Shown here: piece by piece, positions 58,110 through 64,000 of the stretch
Position numbering within the stretch: position 1 is the stretch's first letter
Layout: every line of letters begins with the position of its first letter
Source of the DNA: Evansella halocellulosilytica
Lineage (GTDB): Bacteria > Bacillota > Bacilli > Bacillales > Salisediminibacteriaceae
NCBI RefSeq assembly: GCF_002335745.1
Contig: NZ_NIST01000001.1
Location: 4,030,354-4,094,353, forward strand
Length of the DNA stretch: 64,000 nt
Reading direction: 5' to 3'
The notes under the pieces: generated by a model
Told to the model about the DNA's origin: nothing
What the model saw: the letters and a program-made list of their open reading frames with translations, nothing else
The model's database searches: none
Translations under genes and position numbers: made by a program

Positions 58110-58350
58110 AGCTTTGCTGGTTAAATGATTTCATCATTTCAATCATCATCATCGCTAAATTCATATTATTTTCGATCTTTTCCATCCTTTGCGGGAACGT
58201 TTTACCGTAAAACAATTTAGCCTCTTGTTCCATCTTTGGTATATCGTAAGGGTTTCGTGACAGTCTTCGATACCAGTTAGGGTGGCTTCGTAAAAACTTA
58301 TGCAAATCTGGTTGACTGCGAATGTATTGATATACTTCTCCTCTCATCAT
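58108..58350 (-). CDS. ylbE: YlbE-like small protein
   Basis: 80 residues beginning MMRGEVYQYIRSQPDLHKFLR; matches YlbE of Bacillus by position and by the PNWYRRLSRNP core. Function unknown, sporulation-linked by neighbourhood. ATG pair with CGGAGTGG upstream; abuts ylbD. Confidence 0.88.
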   Translation of the reverse strand: MMRGEVYQYIRSQPDLHKFLRSHPNWYRRLSRNPYDIPKMEQEAKLFYGKTFPQRMEKIENNMNLAMMMIEMMKSFNQQS

Positions 58351-58365
58351 GCCCACTCCGATCAA

Positions 58366-58806
58366 TTAATCTTCACGGAAAGAAAATGGGGAGCTTTGCT
58401 GCTCATCTTGCGCTCCTGACCCTCCAGTAGGATTTTGTTTAAACTGACCTAGAAGTTCCTGAACTGAAGTCAATACCCCATTAAACTGTGCTAAATGATT
58501 TTGTAAATCATTTAAATTCATCCTTTTAAACATTGATAATAAATCTTGAGCAGAAACATTTTCATTGTTGCCGTTCTTTTCTGATTTAACGTTTTCTTCA
58601 TCTGATGCATTGGATTCCGATTGACGCTTGTTTGTACGATTCGCTTTATACGTTTCCCATATCTCATCATCTTCCCCAAACAATGACCATTCTTCAAATA
58701 AATCTTGTAATGATTTTTCACCAGATTTCACATCACGTAAAACGTAAGGATGTTTTTTGACAAATTGCTTAAATTTTTGAACGTCAGGATGGAGGGAGTC
58801 TTTCAC
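58366..58806 (-). CDS. ylbD: YlbD family (putative spore coat) protein
   Basis: 146 residues: helical N-terminal part (LHPDVQKFKQFVKKHPYVLRDV), a Glu/Asn/Ser-rich linker and a Gln-rich C-terminus. YlbD proteins are annotated as putative coat proteins; direct evidence is slim. GTG at 58806 behind GGAGGTGCC. Forms a two-gene unit with ylbE. Confidence 0.87.
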   Translation of the reverse strand: MKDSLHPDVQKFKQFVKKHPYVLRDVKSGEKSLQDLFEEWSLFGEDDEIWETYKANRTNKRQSESNASDEENVKSEKNGNNENVSAQDLLSMFKRMNLNDLQNHLAQFNGVLTSVQELLGQFKQNPTGGSGAQDEQQSSPFSFRED

Positions 58807-58885
58807 AATGGCACCTCCTAGTCATATGTCTATATTACTTGTTACTACATCATACAAACGACTTCAATAGAAGGTGCGCCCAAAA

Positions 58886-59953
58886 TTACCACGGTGTAAT
58901 AAAATTTTGTGTGTAATAGTCTCTGTATACCCCTACTCCTAAGTGTGTGAATTCATCATTTAATAAATTCACTCGATGTCCTTCGCTATTTAACCATCCT
59001 TCAACTGCTGCAATACCGTCCACATATTTTGCTGCTATATTTTCTGCAGCAAGTTGATAATAAATGTCTTCAGCCTCTAAACGGTCATTTAGCTCCCCCG
59101 CTTCGGGTGATGTATGCGAGAAATATTCGTTTTGTTCCATATCTTCGCTGTGTAAGTATGCTACATATGCCGTTTCCTCATCCCATTCCAATTCAGATAA
59201 GCCATGTCTACTTCTAATAACATTTGTAATATCATAAATTTGTTTAGCTTGACCTTCTTGTACACGTGTCCATTCATCATCCGTTAACTCAACAGGTTCA
59301 GGCAGTTCGCCTCGGTAAACGATTGAATATGGGCGATGCAGTAATAAAAGCTCTGGCGTAATATAACGAATCGAAGATAATTCCTCTTCGATTGTGTCGA
59401 AGTAAAATTGGACATAAATTTCTTCATTTATTTTTGCTAATGGCCGCATGTTCAATTCCTGAGATGTCAATTCAAATTGGTAAGAAGAATATGAGCCACT
59501 TAACGAAACATGTTCATGAAATGAAAAGATATCATCCACTTCTTCATAATCTTGACCAATCTCGATACTTCCATTATCCAAATCGTGATAATTCGTGAAA
59601 ATTGATACTACTTCATCATCTAATATTGCAATTTGTAAATACGTATCATCATTGTATATTAACCACTCATAGCCATATGGAGATAAATCAATTCTCTCAG
59701 GCTCTCCAAATTGTTCTATAATATCCTCTTCCGATTTCCCGATCCAATCATGTAAACCTGCCTCATCAATGATTGGTTCATCTATACTCGTTGTTTCGTT
59801 TTCTTCTTTACTTTCTTCTTCTTTACTTGAAGACGACGTCTCTTCGTTTACAGACTCTTCCTCTTCCATTTTTGTTTCTTCTTCATAAAGAAATATAGTT
59901 AACAAGCCAAATACAAGTAAAAATGAAATGATAAAAGAAATAATCAGCTTCAT
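58886..59953 (-). CDS. ylbC: Exported CAP-domain protein YlbC
   Basis: 355 residues: N-terminal signal or membrane anchor (residues 2-22), an acidic Ser/Glu-rich linker, a CAP-associated domain (about 68-205) and a C-terminal CAP (SCP/PR1) domain with HSEDMEQNEYFSH and ENIAAKY...EGWLNSEGHRVNLLN. The CAP histidines and glutamate pattern is kept. Extracellular, function unknown. ATG behind GGAGAGGAGAC. Confidence 0.9.
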   Translation of the reverse strand: MKLIISFIISFLLVFGLLTIFLYEEETKMEEEESVNEETSSSSKEEESKEENETTSIDEPIIDEAGLHDWIGKSEEDIIEQFGEPERIDLSPYGYEWLIYNDDTYLQIAILDDEVVSIFTNYHDLDNGSIEIGQDYEEVDDIFSFHEHVSLSGSYSSYQFELTSQELNMRPLAKINEEIYVQFYFDTIEEELSSIRYITPELLLLHRPYSIVYRGELPEPVELTDDEWTRVQEGQAKQIYDITNVIRSRHGLSELEWDEETAYVAYLHSEDMEQNEYFSHTSPEAGELNDRLEAEDIYYQLAAENIAAKYVDGIAAVEGWLNSEGHRVNLLNDEFTHLGVGVYRDYYTQNFITPW

Positions 59954-60074
59954 AGCGGTCTCCTCTCCACAAACTCTAGTCCATACTCAATTCTAGAGAT
60001 AAAAAGAGGCTTCCTGCTAGATGACAATGGTTCTTATTATTTGTTAGATTCTTCCGAATATCTACAAACAATAC

Positions 60075-60108
60075 AAAAAGCCTGCACGATATGCACAGAC
60101 TTTTTTTG
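60075..60108 (-). terminator. Intrinsic terminator after ylbB
   Basis: Minus strand GTCTGTGCA / TGCAGGC hairpin followed by TTTTTG. Confidence 0.75.
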
Positions 60109-60122
60109 ACATTCGCCTTGGC

Positions 60123-60551
60123 TTAATGATGAACTTCCGGACGTTCAGAAATTTCGGATAGAGCAAACGCAGCATCATCTTCAGTTGACGTATGGACAGC
60201 TAAATCTCCTAATGAAACGATTCCTACTAACCTGCTGTTTTCTACGATTGGTAAACGACGTATTTGTTTTTCAGCCATCATTTTTGCAGCATCATCAACA
60301 CTCATATTAGGTTCTGCTGTAAGTAAATGCTCACTCATGACATCTGTAACTTGAGCAGAATTCTCTTTCTTTTCGGCTACACCTCTAATGACGATATCAC
60401 GATCTGTAATCATCCCTAGAAGATGCTGATTTTCACAGATCGGAATCGCCCCTACGTTTAACTCCTTCATTTTGACCGCAACTTCATATACATTATCTTG
60501 TGGAGTACAGGTATCTACATTACTTGTCATTATGTCTTTTAGTGTTTTCAC
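60123..60551 (-). CDS. ylbB: Tandem CBS-domain protein YlbB
   Basis: 142 residues, two CBS domains (TSNVDTCTPQDNVYEVA... and LLTAEPNMSVDDAAKMM...), each ending in a GMITDRD- or GIVSLGD-type motif. Likely binds an adenine nucleotide ligand as a sensor; partner unknown. ATG behind AAGGAGG. Divergent from ylbA. Confidence 0.9.
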   Translation of the reverse strand: MKTLKDIMTSNVDTCTPQDNVYEVAVKMKELNVGAIPICENQHLLGMITDRDIVIRGVAEKKENSAQVTDVMSEHLLTAEPNMSVDDAAKMMAEKQIRRLPIVENSRLVGIVSLGDLAVHTSTEDDAAFALSEISERPEVHH

Positions 60552-60718
60552 GATATTTCCTCCTTATTTAATCATACGTTTTTATTATTTTACAGATCAT
60601 CATATACCATACATAATTATTTATTTTGTCAGATCACCGGCATATCGTTGCATCCTGAGTCATTTCGTAATATCATAATGAAGAATAAGTTTGTTTGAGT
60701 AAGCTAGGAGGTAAAAAA

Positions 60719-61072
60719 ATGAAGTTTGAAGAAACAGGTTTAGAAGGTGTATCAATTGAATTTCATGCTTTAGAAGACATTATGGAGAATGCAGGATTTC
60801 ATTACGTATATGATTATGAACGCGTGACATTTGACTATAAAATCATCGATCAAGTAAAAGATGATATTTATTACTTCCGTGTTCAAGCTTTCGCAACTGA
60901 TGGTGAAGTTCCTAATCCACACAGTACTGTTAAATTAATGAAGCCGATTTTAGGTAAACATTATTATCCGCATGGTATTGAGTACGATGAAGAATTTTCA
61001 CAGAAAATCATTGATAAGTGCAACAAAAAATTAAAGAACATCACAGAAAATATAAAAGCTGAAGCTCTATAA
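60719..61072 (+). CDS. ylbA: YugN-like protein YlbA
   Basis: 117 residues, single domain (FEETGLEGVSIEFHALEDIM, DYERVTFDYK, GKHYYPHGIEY). Matches the YugN-like family and the place of ylbA beside ylbB. Function unknown. ATG at 60719 behind AGGAGG. Confidence 0.78.
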   Translation: MKFEETGLEGVSIEFHALEDIMENAGFHYVYDYERVTFDYKIIDQVKDDIYYFRVQAFATDGEVPNPHSTVKLMKPILGKHYYPHGIEYDEEFSQKIIDKCNKKLKNITENIKAEAL

Positions 61073-61512
61073 AACAAATACATATATGATGGTGATGTTT
61101 GGAAAAGACGATGCTTTCGATCAAATTTACTCATATTTCACATGAGTAGTTTGTCGGAGGCATTCTTTTTTAACTCGGCCCATCTGAATAAAAACTTCAT
61201 CAGCTACATAGCGAAAATTTTTATACATAACTTCGATTTTTGAAAAAAAGAAATACCTATGACTTTGACACAAATAATCAATGATTCTGCCCTAAAAGTA
61301 ATAAATAACCCTGTTATTCCCTTCATTTTCATAATATAATGTATATTAGTAGCCTTATATGATGATTTAACGTGTGAATAAAATAAAATTCCCGTAGGGT
61401 CACAGCTTTTATTGTCTATGTACCTATTGGAAAACCGAACTTAACTTGAACTTAAGAACCTGAACCATTAAAAGCTGATATCATTTTCTATTCAATAGAG
61501 AGGGGCATTCCA
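61073..61512. other. Gap ylbA / AI-2E gene
   Basis: 440 bases without a supported gene. A TATAAT box occurs near 61335 but no good -35 accompanies it. No repeat family of the window is recognised here. Confidence 0.5.
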
Positions 61513-62571
61513 TTGACGTCGCAAAACTTCAAAAAATATATTTATATTATTATTGGGGTCATTCTTGCTGCCCTATTTATATATTTCGTATTACCTGTAT
61601 CTGTACCAATTATCGTTGCATTTGTTTCAGCTCTTTTCTTATCACCAGCAGTAAATGCATTACATAAAAAAGTGAAACTTTCACGTAGCCTATCTGTTTT
61701 CATTGTATTTATTATTTTTCTTTCAATTATTAGCATATTAAGTTACTTTACGTTGACTAGAGCAATGACTCAATTAAATCAATTTGTTGAAAACTTGCCG
61801 ATGACAATTAATGAGTTAAATATTGCTTGGATTAACTTTTTAGAAAATTTAAAAACACAATTTGGCCATTACTCCCAAGATATTGTGAATGAAATCGACA
61901 GAGCTGTGACTCAGCAGCTTGTTGGATTGAGAACTGATTTGCAAGATCTTGATATCTTTGGCTATGTATCAGCCATATTAATTAAAATCCCTTCATATCT
62001 CGTTTCATTTTTAGTTTATTTAATTGCACTATACTTATTTTTGCTTGAATTACCAAGGCTGAAAACGAAAGTATTCAATTATATGACTGAGAAAACAGCT
62101 GAGAAGGTTCGTTTCATGTCTTCGCGCTTATCATACGTCATCTTTGGTTTTTTCAAAGCTCAATTTTTAGTTAGTATTATCATTTTTATTGTAACATTTG
62201 TCGCGCTTTTATTTATCGCACCTGAAGTGGCCTTTTTAATGTCGTTGTTTATATGGATTATCGATTTTATTCCGATAATAGGGTCTATAGCAGTTCTTGC
62301 ACCTTGGGCTACATACCATTTAATTGCAGGGAATACTCCATTAGCGATTCAATTACTTATACTCGCTGCCGTATTACTTACGATTAGGCGTACTGTAGAA
62401 CCAAAAGTGATGGGGCACCATATCGGTCTGTCACCGCTTGCTACACTCATCTCGTTGTTTATCGGGCTGCAATTAATCGGTATACTCGGTTTTATACTCG
62501 GACCACTGCTTGTCATCCTATTTACAAGTGCTAAAGAAGCCGGAATTATTAAATTGAACTTTAAAATATAA
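61513..62571 (+). CDS. AI-2E family transporter
   Basis: 352 residues, eight membrane helices; the conserved C-terminal block DFIPIIGSIAVLAPW and EPKVMGHHIGLSPLATLISLFIG identifies the family. Members include autoinducer-2 exporters, sodium/proton antiporters and the sporulation protein YtvI; which applies cannot be decided. TTG start at 61513 behind GAGAGGGG. Confidence 0.88.
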   Translation: MTSQNFKKYIYIIIGVILAALFIYFVLPVSVPIIVAFVSALFLSPAVNALHKKVKLSRSLSVFIVFIIFLSIISILSYFTLTRAMTQLNQFVENLPMTINELNIAWINFLENLKTQFGHYSQDIVNEIDRAVTQQLVGLRTDLQDLDIFGYVSAILIKIPSYLVSFLVYLIALYLFLLELPRLKTKVFNYMTEKTAEKVRFMSSRLSYVIFGFFKAQFLVSIIIFIVTFVALLFIAPEVAFLMSLFIWIIDFIPIIGSIAVLAPWATYHLIAGNTPLAIQLLILAAVLLTIRRTVEPKVMGHHIGLSPLATLISLFIGLQLIGILGFILGPLLVILFTSAKEAGIIKLNFKI

Positions 62572-62690
62572 GTTTCCTTTCTTAAGTAGCCATCGAATCA
62601 GCGTAACGGATTTCCTTCAGAGGTGCAGACAAGCTATTCGAAGTAATAACGCATGGATTTTCAAAGCGAAAATCGGTGGTTACCCCTAAA
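62572..62690. other. Short spacer after AI-2E gene
   Basis: Nothing recognised. Confidence 0.4.
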
Positions 62691-62691
62691 A

Positions 62692-62870
62692 GTTAGAGTT
62701 TTTATTATGCAACTGATGGCTGGGTTGTGTTCGGTATTCAACTGGACTTAATCCAGCCAATTTTCCTTTTGATCGTTCATGATTGTACCAGTAGATATAC
62801 TCTTCAATCTGCGTTTTTAATTCTTCATGGCTTACTAATTCTCCCCCATAATACATTTCTTGTTGTTTTT
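62692..62870 (-). pseudogene. IS3-family (IS150-like) transposase, C-terminal fragment
   Basis: Minus-strand translation gives MYYGGELVSHEELK, IEEYIYWYNHERSKGKL and AGLSPVEYRTQPSH, the end of an IS3-type OrfB integrase, then a stop. The catalytic D-D-E core, OrfA and IS ends are missing. Confidence 0.85.
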
Positions 62871-62974
62871 CTTTATTTTAACCCTTCTACCCTTGAGTCT
62901 TATAAACGTTTACCCAGTCACGTATAGGGGTCTGGCTACCCATATTATACTATTTTGCCAAAGATCCATAACCA

Positions 62975-63690
62975 ATGTAGTAGGTAAAGGCAACATAAAT
63001 CAGGTTTGCGTAGTCGAAACTGAGAGTCGTAAAGTTGTTATCCGCATGAACGATCAAGATACATTTCCGAGCTTTGTCAAAGAAAAATGGTGTATTGAGC
63101 AAGCAGCCGCTGTTGGCATTCCTGGACCTGAGGTGTTGTCCGCTTGGTATAGTTGATGAAACAGCATACATGATTCAAACTTTTATATATGGCGTCAACG
63201 GGTTAGATAGTACGGTTCAAAAATCCGGTGTTTGGAGGTAACTTGGCGAATATACCTAGCTTATTGATTCGATTCAAGTAAAAGAGTTTGGAAAAAATTT
63301 AATTGATCCTGTCCATGGTAAGTTTCGGACACCTTCTCACGTAGGATCAAATGGCAGTTGGCAAGGGGGATATTCAATATAATATAAATAGTTTGACGGA
63401 GTATGATCCGTTGATTAAACATGGAGTAATCACTCAGGTAGATCAAGTTATATTGTTGGATTGGGGCCATGCAGAAGTAAGTGTGGTACCCGCATGGAAG
63501 TGTTATTTAATTGATGCAGTACCTAATACTAGGACTAGGAGAAGACCCAAATATTGAGGAATTCAAAGCGTTTTTAGACGGGTACGGAGTAAGTGTAAAA
63601 GACTTTGCTGACATGAGACATTTGCTATTATTAAAGGCTTTCAATAATCTCAGGTGGGCTATTGATCGAATCCTGATCTAATCAAACCCT
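62975..63690 (+). pseudogene. Decayed aminoglycoside-phosphotransferase-like gene
   Basis: Plus-strand fragments in changing frames: GKGNINQVCVVETES, KVVIRMND (ATP-binding Lys strand), EQAAAVGIPGPEVL, MIQTFIYGVNGLDS, then GSNGSWQGDIQYN, VILLDWGHAEV in place of the usual LDWEFA-type metal motif, and LGEDPNIEEFKAFLDGYG. Several frameshifts and stops separate them. It resembles APH/choline-kinase fold proteins; not functional as it stands. Confidence 0.75.
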
Positions 63691-64000
63691 ATACTTCTTT
63701 TGCGAAACAAGTTGTTGAAATGATTATCGATTAGCAGAAATTGATCGATGTTTTTGTACATCAATTCAACCTAGTGTGAAGAACATTATTAAACAGGTGC
63801 GTTAGTTCGACTGGCGAATATGATAATTTAAAGGACGAAGAAATGCTCTTCGTCCTTTTTTCAATGCAATTTAGCCTGTGAATATATCTGTGTTTTTTAG
63901 TTTTGCACCTCACAAGTGAACCCGTTAGATCAGCAGGGATTTTTTTATTCGTTATATAAACTAAAAACCGATAATTGCCCTAAACAGGTTTGTTGTTTCA
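63691..64000. other. Right-edge tail
   Basis: Only the remains of the phosphotransferase region and a terminator; no gene seen to the edge. Confidence 0.5.
63830..63862 (+). terminator. Intrinsic terminator, right edge
   Basis: AAAGGACGAAG-AAATG-CTCTTCGTCCTTT with T-runs on both sides; may serve the decayed gene or one beyond the edge. Confidence 0.75.

Overview
The window is a chromosomal segment of a low-GC, endospore-forming Bacillaceae bacterium. Gene content and order closely follow the Bacillus subtilis blocks pyr - lspA/ileS - divIVA/ylm - sigG/sigE/spoIIGA - ftsZ/ftsA - division and cell wall (dcw) cluster - ylb, read in reverse, so most genes are on the minus strand. Sporulation genes (sigG, sigE, spoIIGA, spoVE, spoVD, rsfA, ylbJ/spoVV, the csfG small RNA) show a spore former. 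Acidic tails on exported proteins such as PbpB would suit an alkaliphilic or halophilic member, but the species cannot be fixed from sequence alone.

Layout: 1-4640 is the start of the pyrimidine operon (pyrR, pyrP, pyrB, pyrC cut by the left edge) with three PyrR-dependent attenuators. 4641-9360 holds ylyB, lspA and ileS, the last behind an isoleucine-type T-box leader. 9361-12950 is the divIVA-ylmH-ylmG-sepF-ylmE-ylmC division neighbourhood; ylmD is missing. 13173-15750 is sigG, sigE and spoIIGA. 15880-16990 is a decayed IS1182-type transposon. 17011-36251 is the dcw cluster from ftsZ back to mraZ. It lacks murG at its usual place and carries an intact reading frame for a truncated MurF-like protein with a broken ATP-binding loop. 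36491-41260 has bshC, a DUF3397 gene, panE, ylbP and rsfA. 41494-44389 holds a crotonase-family gene, an intact IS1182-type element and rpmF. 44437-61072 is the ylbN-to-ylbA block, interrupted by an MFS transporter gene and by a two-gene insertion encoding an XPB-like helicase and a large unknown partner. 61513-62571 is an AI-2E family membrane protein. From 62690 to about 63690 there is only wreckage: an IS3-family fragment and a decayed phosphotransferase gene.

The genes form a growth-and-division unit. MurE, MurD, MraY and MurB make lipid-linked peptidoglycan precursor. SpoVE/SpoVD and PbpB polymerise and cross-link it. FtsZ, FtsA, SepF, DivIB, FtsL and DivIVA place and run the septum. SigE and SigG, activated through SpoIIGA and the forespore pathway, redirect part of this machinery to sporulation. 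Several operons have recognisable control sites: MraZ boxes at 10-bp spacing, a candidate sigma-H promoter before ftsA, a long-spacer spoIIG promoter, a candidate sigma-F promoter before sigG, and a perfect sigma-G promoter before csfG.

Between genes there is an unusual amount of dispersed repeat DNA: a roughly 180-bp repeat family (23.7, 49.9, 50.5, 52.3 and 53.8 kb), a 164-bp element with terminal inverted repeats (39.65 kb), a Bacillaceae-type GC-richer element (44.0 kb) and an identical 20-nt palindrome on both sides of the intact IS. The best candidates for undescribed biology are the MurF-like pseudoenzyme, the helicase-partner pair and the repeat families.
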